Origin: Thermoguttaceae bacterium
GTDB lineage: Bacteria > Planctomycetota > Planctomycetia > Pirellulales > Thermoguttaceae
NCBI GenBank assembly: GCA_025062105.1
Contig: JANXAQ010000121.1
Coordinates: 46,159-110,158 of the forward strand
Length of the DNA: 64,000 bases
Reading direction: 5' to 3'
Shown here: positions 1-8,021 of the stretch, one piece after another
Position numbering within the stretch: position 1 is the stretch's first letter
Layout: each line of letters opens with the position of its first letter
Position numbers and translations under genes: made by a program
Notes under the pieces: model-generated
Databases searched by the model: none
What the model was told of the DNA's origin: nothing
Seen by the model: the letters and a program-made list of their open reading frames with translations, nothing else

Positions 1-1645
1 AAGCACCTATCAGACCGATAAGGATCAGGCAGCCAGAAACGCCCACCGCCACATACTTGGCGCCTAAGAAATTGATGTCGGTGCGTCCGAGCATTTTGAG
101 CATTCGGATTCGGTTGATCCAGCCCTGGCGCTCCATCAGATCAAAGACCACCCGAGCGCAGAACACACCTGTATAAAGGCTCAGCAGGACGCTCAAAAGC
201 AGGGTGATGGCAAAACCTTTGATTTGATCGGTGCCGACCACGTAAAGCACCACCGCGGTAATTAAGGTGGTCATATTGGAGTCAATAATGGCGGACATGG
301 CCCGGTGGAAGCCGTTGCGAATGGCCATCCGAAGGGTAGAGCCCCGCTCCAATTCCTCCCGCATCCGCTCATAAATCAACACATTGGCATCCACCGCCAT
401 ACCCACGCCCAACACAAGACCCGCAAACCCCGAAAGTGTCAGCTCCGCATTGATGGTAATCATCACAGCCAAGACTAAGGCCAAGTTCATCAGCATGGCT
501 AAGCAGGCCACCAAGCCAGCCGCCCGATAATAAATGGCCATAAAGACAAACACAAAGACAATCGACAAAATCGTAGCGATCGTGCCGCGGCGGATTAAGT
601 CTTCGCCCAAGGTGGGGCCGGTAACCAACTCGCTGATGGGACGCTCAGTCAAGGCGGCGGGTAACTGGCCGGCTTTTAAGACCCGAACCAAATCATCCAC
701 ATCTCGTCGGGTGAAATTGCCTGTGATTTCGCCGCGATCATAGATGGTGCTTTCAATATTCGGGGCCGAATACAACGCTCCGTTTAGGATGATGCCTAAC
801 CGACGGCGAAAACCAGAGGTCTCATCCGGGACATGATCGCCAGTCAATCGACTAAACAATTGAGCACCTGTAGAGTTGAACGCAAACTCCACACAAGGCC
901 AACCCCGACGATCAATCCCTGGCCGAGCATCCACCAGATAATCGCCCTTGACATGATACGGATCTTGAAAGACCAAGACCTCCAGCGTTTTGTTTCCGCG
1001 TTCATCGGTGATGGTGCGCCAGCGAATTTCGCCGTCGCCTTGGCCCGCCTCGGCAGTCTCCCAGGCCCGACCGGCAAACTCATGTTCCTGCCCCCTTTCC
1101 ACCGGCACCCACCAACCCAAACGGTTGCCTTGAGAATCAAGAATATCTCGGCTTAGGGGATTTTTCTCCGCCAGTTCAATAATCTGAGGATGATCCCGCT
1201 GATTGCAGAGAATGCGGAACTCGAGACTACCGGTCTGGCTGATAATGCGTTTGATTCGCTCCAGCTCCGCCTGTTCGGCCTGAGGGATGATCACCTCGAC
1301 CTGATTTTCGCCATATTGGCGCACCGTTACTTCCCGTTGGCCGCCGGGGTTAACACGCCGCATAATAGCGGCTACCAACTGCTCCATATCCACCCGTTGC
1401 GAAGGATCATGTTTGGCAGGATCTACTTCGTACACCAAAATCACCCCACCTCGAAGATCAATGCCCAATCCTGGCGGCCAACGCGTGAGCAAAATCGCTC
1501 CACCCGTTAACACAGAAAATAAAATGACCGAAAATTTCCAGCCATAATCCGGCATCCGGAGGCGCCCAGCTAAGTACATGCCTCCGAGCCAAGAAATCAC
1601 TAGAAGCACCAAGGCAACCAAAAAATCCCACATTAATGGAGACAT
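1..1645 (-). CDS. secDF: Protein translocase SecDF (fused), 3' end beyond window
   Basis: Inner-membrane subunit of the Sec export machinery that uses the proton motive force to help draw preproteins across the cytoplasmic membrane. About 548 codons are visible from an ATG at 1645; the 3' end lies outside the window. The N-terminus is hydrophobic, followed by the SecD signature GIDLRGGV (about residue 60) and the periplasmic P1-type region. The diagnostic SecD stretch GVGMAVDANVLIYERMREE lies near residue 413 and is followed by several membrane segments. At the window edge the frame continues into RTDINFLG, which resembles the start of a SecF half, so a SecD-SecF fusion is inferred. yajC lies 71 bp upstream and tgt beyond it, the standard bacterial order. 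Identity is secure; the fusion is likely but not fully visible. Confidence 0.93.
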   Translation of the reverse strand, partial: MSPLMWDFLVALVLLVISWLGGMYLAGRLRMPDYGWKFSVILFSVLTGGAILLTRWPPGLGIDLRGGVILVYEVDPAKHDPSQRVDMEQLVAAIMRRVNPGGQREVTVRQYGENQVEVIIPQAEQAELERIKRIISQTGSLEFRILCNQRDHPQIIELAEKNPLSRDILDSQGNRLGWWVPVERGQEHEFAGRAWETAEAGQGDGEIRWRTITDERGNKTLEVLVFQDPYHVKGDYLVDARPGIDRRGWPCVEFAFNSTGAQLFSRLTGDHVPDETSGFRRRLGIILNGALYSAPNIESTIYDRGEITGNFTRRDVDDLVRVLKAGQLPAALTERPISELVTGPTLGEDLIRRGTIATILSIVFVFVFMAIYYRAAGLVACLAMLMNLALVLAVMITINAELTLSGFAGLVLGVGMAVDANVLIYERMREELERGSTLRMAIRNGFHRAMSAIIDSNMTTLITAVVLYVVGTDQIKGFAITLLLSVLLSLYTGVFCARVVFDLMERQGWINRIRMLKMLGRTDINFLGAKYVAVGVSGCLILIGLIGA

Positions 1646-1716
1646 CTTTTCGCTTCCTATTACCCTAAATCCTCTCCACTGCTTCTGCCACCACCGGCTT
1701 ATCCGCCCAAGCTGGC

Positions 1717-2061
1717 TTATTTCTCCTCCTCGGAAGGCGCTTCCTGAAGCACCCGGGCAATGGCATTTAGACTGACGCGGATTTTGGTATTGGTAGCTTC
1801 GTCCACCTTCAGGGTAACTTCATCGGCCTCCCGATGCACGTTGGTAACCACCCCGTAAATGCCTCCAATAGTAATAACTCGGTCGTTTTTCTTCAAGGCG
1901 GCCAACATCTCCTGACGTTTGCGCTGTTCTTTGCGCTGCGGCACAATCAGCAAAAAATAAAACAAAAAAACAATGGCCAACATCGGGATCAACATGGCCC
2001 AGATGCTAGCACCTTCCTGCTGGGCTAAAAGCGACGGTACAGAAAACCAACCTCTATCCAC
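1717..2061 (-). CDS. yajC: Sec translocon accessory protein YajC
   Basis: Small single-span membrane protein that associates with SecDF in the holotranslocon. The product is 114 aa, typical for YajC. A hydrophobic helix (about residues 20-40, IPMLAIVFLFYFLLIVPQ) is followed by the family hallmark QRKEQRKRQEMLAALKKND and GGIYGVVTNV. The start is a GTG at 2061 preceded by AAGGAG with six bases of spacing. It sits between tgt (upstream, 558 bp away) and secDF (downstream). The unusually long gap from tgt contains a mobile family-B repeat. Confidence 0.95.
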   Translation of the reverse strand: MDRGWFSVPSLLAQQEGASIWAMLIPMLAIVFLFYFLLIVPQRKEQRKRQEMLAALKKNDRVITIGGIYGVVTNVHREADEVTLKVDEATNTKIRVSLNAIARVLQEAPSEEEK

Positions 2062-2149
2062 AGAAATCTCCTTGATAGGGAATTAAGTAGATGGTCCACA
2101 AATGGTCCAAGGTGCCGTAGAGAGCTTCCTTGGTTTGCTAATCACCTTA

Positions 2150-2339
2150 GGAACCTCTGCAAAATTCTGAACATCCAGTGAACTTTATGTACTTTTGATT
2201 CTCTCGCCGTTCGGTTCTCCTACTAGGCCCCCTACTATCTATTGTGGGCTAGCAATACTAGCGCTCCTATATGTTGTGTTACAGGAAGGATCAGCCAAAA
2301 TGGTATAAAAATATCCCCTTTGAATTATGCAGAGGTTCC
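2150..2339 (+). repeat. Family B inverted-repeat element (copy B1), 190 bp
   Basis: Full-length copy with ends GGAACCTCTGCAAAATTC and GAATTATGCAGAGGTTCC, which are near-perfect inverted repeats. The centre carries GCTAGCAATACTAGC and the right half carries AAAATGGTATAAAAATATCC. It lies between tgt and yajC. No clear target duplication is visible here (TTA on the left, ATA on the right). Confidence 0.85.
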
Positions 2340-2619
2340 ATATTTTTAGTTCCCGGTTCCCGTCCCTGATGAGCCAATAAGGTTACTGCATTGGCAGTCC
2401 CCATAGTCCCCTCCCTATGATAGGGGTTTGGATGGGACGGCCCAATCCCTTTCCAATCAAAAGTTCACTTTGTCCACTATATGTTCAAGGATTTTGCAGA
2501 GGCTCCTTGGCTTTTCAGGGTCTCGGAGGCTGGCAGAATCGGTTTTTTTCCGTTGAACAATCTTGCTGCTGGGAGCCGGAAGGTCAACCCTCGGCTTGCC
2601 CACCTGCCGGGAGGATTTT

Positions 2620-3771
2620 CTATTTTTCCGAGTATGTCTGTTTTTCCCAATCTGCCTCTTTTTGCCAATGTCGCTTTTTTTCCAGACAAAACTCCAGGAA
2701 GCGATCCTGTTCAATGGCCTGTCTTGCCTGGCCGATTAGACGCTGATAATACCAAATATTGTGCAACGAGAGTAATACCGGGCCAAGCATTTCTCCGGAC
2801 AAAAACAAATGGCGCAGATATCCTCGAGAACGCTGACAGGCTGGGCATTGGCATCCTTCTTCCAAAGGACGCTCATCCCGTTCATATTGGTGATTTCGAA
2901 TCCGGATTACCCCATGATCGGTAAAGGCCCATCCATTTCGGCCGTTTCTGGTCGGCAACACACAATCAAACATATCTACCCCTAGAGCAATGGCATCCAA
3001 GATGTCCTCTGGTCGGCCTACACCCATCAGATATCTGGGTTTGTCGGCTGGCATAGCCGGAACGACCACTTGCAGGACTTGGCGCATTTGTTCGGGGGTT
3101 TCGCCTACGCTAAGCCCGCCGATGGCGTAGCCGTCAAAATCCAGTTCCACCAGCCGAGCCAAGCACTCCAATCGCAGCTTGACATCCAGACCACCTTGAA
3201 TAATACCAAACAGTGCCTGATCGGATCGGCAAGCGGCCTGTTTACAACGTTGAGCCCAGCGAACGGTTCGATAGGCTGCCTCTTGGACCAGCTCCGGAGG
3301 GCTAGGTAAACCGACAACATGATCCAATACCATCGCTATATCCGACCCTAAGGCCTCTTGAATCCGGATGGCTTCTTCTGGAGAAAGCTCCCATGCTCGG
3401 CCATCAATGTGGGACCGAAACCAGGCAGCCTGTTCGGTAATTTGGGTCCTCTGGGCAAGACTGTAAATCTGAAAGCCGCCGCTATCGGTCAGGATGGGGC
3501 CAGGCCAGCCACAAAACCGATGTAACCCCCCCAATGCCGCTACCACCTCTACCCCCGGACGCAACATCAGATGATAGGCATTAGCCAAGATCATCTGAGT
3601 ACCGGTGGCCTGAAGCAAACTCAGTTCAATTCCTTTGACCGTTCCCTGAGAACCAACCGGCATAAAGACCGGCATCTGCACGAGACCATGAGGCGTATGC
3701 AAACTGCTCCGCCTGGCCCCGGTCCGGGCATCCACATGATGCACCTGAAAACAAAAGCCAGTCTCTGGCAT
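2620..3771 (-). CDS. tgt: Queuine tRNA-ribosyltransferase (tRNA-guanine transglycosylase)
   Basis: Exchanges guanine at position 34 of GUN-anticodon tRNAs for the queuosine precursor preQ1. The 383-aa length fits the bacterial enzyme. Visible motifs are DSGGFQIYSL near the N-terminal active site, GGLSVGE, MGVGRPEDI, and GVDMFDCVLPTRNGRNG holding the nucleophilic Asp and base-recognition loop. The zinc site is CQCPAC followed by a downstream His in LLSLHN. The ATG at 3771 has only a weak upstream GGTGGG. It heads the tgt-yajC-secDF string on the minus strand. queF, which makes preQ1, lies about 46 kb away at 49562. Forward-strand open frames across this region are antisense shadows. Confidence 0.96.
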   Translation of the reverse strand: MPETGFCFQVHHVDARTGARRSSLHTPHGLVQMPVFMPVGSQGTVKGIELSLLQATGTQMILANAYHLMLRPGVEVVAALGGLHRFCGWPGPILTDSGGFQIYSLAQRTQITEQAAWFRSHIDGRAWELSPEEAIRIQEALGSDIAMVLDHVVGLPSPPELVQEAAYRTVRWAQRCKQAACRSDQALFGIIQGGLDVKLRLECLARLVELDFDGYAIGGLSVGETPEQMRQVLQVVVPAMPADKPRYLMGVGRPEDILDAIALGVDMFDCVLPTRNGRNGWAFTDHGVIRIRNHQYERDERPLEEGCQCPACQRSRGYLRHLFLSGEMLGPVLLSLHNIWYYQRLIGQARQAIEQDRFLEFCLEKKRHWQKEADWEKQTYSEK

Positions 3772-3913
3772 TTATCCCACCAACAGCGCCGCTCCTCCTA
3801 ACGGAGCTTCCCCAAGTTGGATGCCTTATTTCCCCACCCCAAGACCTTTGAACAATCAAGCGATTGTTTGCCAATGTAGGACAGACTGCTTCCATCCTGG
3901 CATTGTTAGCAGC

Positions 3914-5350
3914 CTACTCCCCGCGCAGTTTGAGCCCAAACTGCCGCAGCTTTTCCCGTACCTCGTTCAGACTGGTTACACCAAAATTTTTACACTCCAG
4001 CAACTGGTCGCCACTATAGCGGATCAACTCCCCAATGGTACTGATGCCTTTGCGCATCATGCATTTTCGAGCCCGGACCGAGAGATTCAAATCGGTTACC
4101 GGCCGGTTTAATAGGGCCTGTTGGTCAGGGCTCAGTTCCTCAGGCTCGAAAGGCTCCGGCAGCCGTTTTTCCGAAGCAAACATCCCCAACGACAAACCTT
4201 TGGAAGCCAGAATTTCCCGAATTTCCTGGAGGCTGGTTTCCCCGAAATTCTTACTGGCCAACAGTTGCTGTTCGGTGGTTCGGCACAAATCGCCCAGGGT
4301 ACGGATACCCATCTTTTGCAGACAATTTCGACTCCGTTGAGACAATTCGAAATCAGTAACCGGGATATTCAATACTTGACTGAGTCGATCCCGCTTTTTC
4401 TGCAGATCTTCGTCTAGGAACATACTGCAAGAGGCCTGGGCATCTCGCAGAAATAGCCAGGCTCGCTGATGATCCGGATAGGCATCCAGGATCCGCTGAT
4501 AACATTGCACCGCCAATTCATATTGGCCATAATCTTCGTATAAAATACCCAGATTCAACAACGCTCCCAAATGAGGGGGAAACCGGGAGGCGGAACGTTT
4601 GTAAAGATCAATAGCTTCTTCGTCATTCCCTTGGCGATCGTTCTCCAAGGCCAGTCCGAACAATGCCCCTGGGTGATTCGGATCCACCTCCACGGCTCGT
4701 TCGTACAGGGCAATAGCCTCAGCCGGATTAACACCTAAGGCAGCTATGGTGGCTGCTCGTTGATAAAGATATTCTGCCGTCTCTTCAATGGCGCCGGAAA
4801 GTCGATCTAAAATGTGGAGGGCTTCGGTCGGTTTGCCCATCAGACGCAGTGCTTCCGCTCGGCCTAAAGCACACCAGTCTGGGTCATAACCGGCCTTCTG
4901 GGCCGCTGCATAACTGTCCAAGGCCCGATCGTATTCCTGCAACGCCACCCAGGATTTGGCTAAATAATAATGGGCCAATGCCCCGCCATCGCCCTTTTGC
5001 AGCGATTCGACCGCCCGCCGATACCGTCCTAACAAATACTGACATGTGCCTAACCGAACCATCCCGGCCGGACTCAGTTCCTCCTTCTGCTCTAATTCGC
5101 CCACCGCCTCCCGGAGGAGCCGGTATTGATTAATGTCCGTGGCAATCGCCTCGCTAATCAATTGCACCTCTCGGGGGCCAAACAGACTATCCATCAAAAC
5201 CATCTGTTTAATGTCCACCATCGACTTCAGTTCAGTAGCCATTGCACTCTGTATCATCCGGACCATCCCTCCTACTTGTAAAGGTTCTGTGGTTAAAGCT
5301 TCTGTCCATATGGACCGCACCAAGGCCAGGAACCTTGGCTCCACCTCCAC
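3914..5350 (-). CDS. TPR protein with two RNA-polymerase alpha-CTD-like domains
   Basis: A 478-aa cytoplasmic protein. Residues about 1-90 are unassigned. Residues about 100-310 are tetratricopeptide repeats (for example AHYYLAKSWVALQEYDRALD and PNHPGALFGLALENDRQGND). Two tandem alpha-CTD-like helix-hairpin modules follow, near 327-390 (LNIPVTDFELSQRSRNCLQK) and 413-478 (LNRPVTDLNLSVRARKCMMR), each ending in a NFGxTSLxEIRE-type motif as in RpoA. The alpha-CTD binds DNA UP elements and activators, so a role in transcription or nucleic-acid binding is an inference. It is not RpoA, because there is no alpha-NTD. The called start is GTG at 5350; an ATG at 5266 sits directly behind AGGAGG but with too little spacing, so the start is uncertain. 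A 142-bp gap separates it from tgt. Confidence 0.85.
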   Translation of the reverse strand: MEVEPRFLALVRSIWTEALTTEPLQVGGMVRMIQSAMATELKSMVDIKQMVLMDSLFGPREVQLISEAIATDINQYRLLREAVGELEQKEELSPAGMVRLGTCQYLLGRYRRAVESLQKGDGGALAHYYLAKSWVALQEYDRALDSYAAAQKAGYDPDWCALGRAEALRLMGKPTEALHILDRLSGAIEETAEYLYQRAATIAALGVNPAEAIALYERAVEVDPNHPGALFGLALENDRQGNDEEAIDLYKRSASRFPPHLGALLNLGILYEDYGQYELAVQCYQRILDAYPDHQRAWLFLRDAQASCSMFLDEDLQKKRDRLSQVLNIPVTDFELSQRSRNCLQKMGIRTLGDLCRTTEQQLLASKNFGETSLQEIREILASKGLSLGMFASEKRLPEPFEPEELSPDQQALLNRPVTDLNLSVRARKCMMRKGISTIGELIRYSGDQLLECKNFGVTSLNEVREKLRQFGLKLRGE

Positions 5351-5860
5351 CGAATAGCCAATCTGTCATTTTTCTCGGATGGAGAAATCCAAGTTGTTCC
5401 TAGGAACTTCTGCATCATTTCTGGCTTGGTATCCCCCTCCTCAATATCTCTCGCTGTTATATACAGATCGTTGGGATGGATTTACCCTCCCAGGAGCACC
5501 AGCAAATGATTGCCCTAATTAGGGGGATAACAAACCTTTCAAAACAAGCCAACGGTTACTTTGATAAATTGCACAATTTAGGCAAAATCATTTAGAAGAT
5601 CAGGAGGTCTTTGGTTTCAGAAAATGGTTTGTCTGTGTGGTTCAACGAGTTTTCCTGCTTTGCCTGAAGTGATGTCCGAGCGTCTGAACTCCAACTTGGG
5701 TATAACAGCGAGGTGTGCTGAGCAGGCCTCTTGTCCCACAAGCCGGGGGGGTGAAACGATCTGATGGGACTAAACGGAGCTTTGCACCCCTGCCCAGAAT
5801 CCCATCGGCCTGGGCCGAAGAAGCTTGAAGAATAAGTCTGGCTGGGCCTTTTCCGCCAAG
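5351..5860. other. Intergenic region holding a family-G repeat
   Basis: No gene is supported. A degraded family-B end (GGAACTTCTGCATCATT near 5402) and family-G copy G1 (5516-5668) occupy much of it. The remainder is unassigned. Confidence 0.5.
5516..5668 (+). repeat. Family G repeat, copy G1
   Basis: It aligns by eye with 48869-49045. Shared blocks include AACCTTTCAAAA, AAATTGCACAATTT, the TTTGGAAGATC-like stretch, and GAGTTTTCxTGxTTTTGCCT. Smaller pieces recur near 7125-7155 (reverse) and 43495-43545. Confidence 0.6.
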
Positions 5861-5934
5861 AGCCAGCGGTGGGACTCGAACCCACAACCCCCGCATTACG
5901 AGTGCGGTGCTCTGCCAATTGAAGCTACGCTGGC
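5861..5934 (-). tRNA. tRNA-Thr (anticodon CGT)
   Basis: A 74-base cloverleaf on the minus strand. The acceptor stem is GCCAGCG/CGCTGGC, the D arm GCTT/GAGC, the anticodon stem CCGCA/TGCGG with loop CTCGTAA, and the T arm GTGGG/CCCAC with loop TTCGAGT. The anticodon CGT reads ACG, hence threonine. No CCA is encoded. Confidence 0.95.
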
Positions 5935-5945
5935 AACCCTTTTAA

Positions 5946-6102
5946 GGAGGCTGTCCTAGAATGGGGATTGGCCTGGTTTCCCATGGGTGTTGGCCGACCG
6001 GCTCCTATCCTCCAGACTCCTTAAAAACAGGGATTTGGGCAATTCTGGAGAATTGAGGAAGGAAAACTGCTTTCATCATAGAAAATGCTTTCGGACAGCC
6101 TC
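5946..6102 (+). repeat. Family C inverted-repeat element (C1)
   Basis: Ends GAGGCTGTCCTAGAATGG and GGACAGCCTC. Internal blocks are GGCCGACCGGCTCCTA and CTCCTTAAAAACAGGGAT. TAA occurs on both sides, with one extra G on the left, suggesting a 3-bp target duplication. Confidence 0.8.
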
Positions 6103-6143
6103 TAAGAGAGGATCTTGCTCCCTGGGGATTCGGAGATTTTATG

Positions 6144-6310
6144 AGTTCGACTTTTGCCAATTTCCCTAACTTGTTAGGCCCCTGGGATTACGACGAACCA
6201 TCCTTTGGGCATACAATTCTTTTGGGCATACAATTTCCTAACTCCAATAATTCCAAAGAGTTAGTACTTTCCCATTTCGGCAGGACCACCAAAATTGGCA
6301 AAAGTCCAGT
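6144..6310 (+). repeat. Family A inverted-repeat element (A1)
   Basis: Ends TTCGACTTTTGCCAATTT and AAAATTGGCAAAAGTCCAG, with the internal CCTAACTCCAATAATTCC. It is slightly longer than other A copies because of a short internal duplication of TTTGGGCATACAATT. Confidence 0.8.
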
Positions 6311-8021
6311 TAAAGTCGCCTTGACTTTATGGAGTGGTGGCCCTCGGAGCCATCCTCAGGCCAATTCCAACCCCTACCCAACAATTCTGAGGTTGGCTGG
6401 CCGGTGTTCAGGCCGCCCCTTCGTGCGAAAGCAACCCTTTTGGTAGGCTGGGCTTCCAGTCCCTGATCACTTAGGCCCATAGCCTCTTCATAAGTCTCCT
6501 GCAACCGGGTACTCGCCGCACCTAGTCTCTTGAGATGTTGTCAAAAGTCAATTTCTTCCCTCGGCTAAAATGTCCTACATGCTTCCGCCAAATGGAGGAA
6601 ACCTGTATTTTTTTCTATTTTTTAATCTTCCAGCGCCGAGGCGGCTCAGAAGGAAAAGGCAGACGAACCCGGCACTGCCAAATAGCTGCTTTACTCGCTT
6701 AAGGGACTACACAAAAAATTTTAGTTTACCCAAAAATCTCAAAATAACAAGCCGGCATAGGAAAACTGAGGCCGCTGAAATCCTATAGGCCAATTGGGCA
6801 AAATAGGTAATGTAGCAAAATAGGATAACCCGTAGAATTCCTCCTTTGCTCAGCCCTAGGCGGTTCCCTGGATTAATGGAGGCCCTAACCTCTTTAGAAA
6901 ATTACTAAATCTGCTCCCCGAAAATTTCATGGCCATGGATGGAATACGGTCCCTCGTTTCCTAGCTCGCTCTTATAGATCTTCACTGTAGCCAAATACCA
7001 AAAGCTCATTGAACAACCCAGAATGGATACAATAGGCGATCTACCTAAGATTAAAACCAAGCACTTTTTTCTCTCGGAAGTGATTCTTTCCGCAATGCTG
7101 CAATTTCTCTAAAGGAACAATTAGCTTCTTTTGAAAAGTTCGTTACTCCCCTCTCTGGGGGAATCATCTGCTGCCGTTAGAATGGGAAATACCTCCCAAA
7201 ATGTGTATAACAGCGAGCGTTTCCTAGAGAGCCCAGCAAGAAGCAGTTCGATTGGTCGGGGGACGCCATCCCCCACCAAACGGACCGCAAAAAAACAGTC
7301 TGCCTCAGAAAACAAAAATCTAAACAGTCCCAAATTATTGATTGAAAGAGGCGTTTGCTTGGCCAATCCCTGCCCCAACCTCCCTTCTGGGACAAGAGAA
7401 CCGACCTCTCAATTCCCCATTAGGGGCACTTTCCACTTCCTTAAAGAGTTCCCCTTGGAAGAGGCAGATTTTATCCTTTTTGCCCACATAGCTAGCCAAA
7501 CTCATCTTCAGGAGCAGAAGTAGGAGAAATCGTCTATTGGGAATAGACGATCCCCTAAATAGGGGATCAATTTTCCAAAGGGTGGCTTTTTTCTCCTATG
7601 ATTTTTGGAAATAATACCTTAGCACAATCGGGATTATTTCATTGTAAAGAGGGGTAGAGTGTGATAAAATCCCAAAAGAGGCTTTTCTCAGACAAACCTT
7701 CTTCAGCAAACCAAGATACGCTCTTGAATACTCAATCTTTCCGCCAATGGGAAGAGGCGATTGGGAAAAGAAGACTAGAGGCTTATATCGGGAGCTAAAC
7801 TAACCAGGCAGGCCATCAGAGGCCGGATGTTGGCTGCCTTTTGAACGTGGGACTACTAGCCGGATGGAAAAAAAGAAGGCCGAATTTCCCCTTGGCGGCT
7901 GGGAGGCCTAGGTTCTCTAGCTCACAATAACCTCCAATACCCTTCGAGCATTCCGAGAAATTACCTAAGGTTTTTCCAAGGGGGCAACAGGACACCACAT
8001 AGATAGAAGGAGGTCCTGAGT
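6311..8021. other. Long non-coding region upstream of the prenyltransferase-repeat gene
   Basis: No gene is supported; open frames here are short and lack ribosome sites. It contains a degraded EF-like stretch (about 6765-6830), a reversed family-G fragment (7125-7155) and a pair of abutting hairpins at 7531-7568. The rest is unassigned. Confidence 0.5.
7531..7568. promoter_or_regulatory. Two abutting perfect hairpins
   Basis: Stem CGTCTATT/AATAGACG with loop GGG is followed, sharing one base, by stem GATCCCCTA/TAGGGGATC with a two-base loop. A short T-run follows about 20 bp later. It could be a transcript-level structure, but the function is unknown. Confidence 0.4.

Noticed and set aside
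2457..2924. Several overlapping frames on both strands beside and over tgt
   Set aside because: They are antisense or out-of-frame shadows of the tgt 3' region; tgt itself has complete catalytic and zinc motifs.
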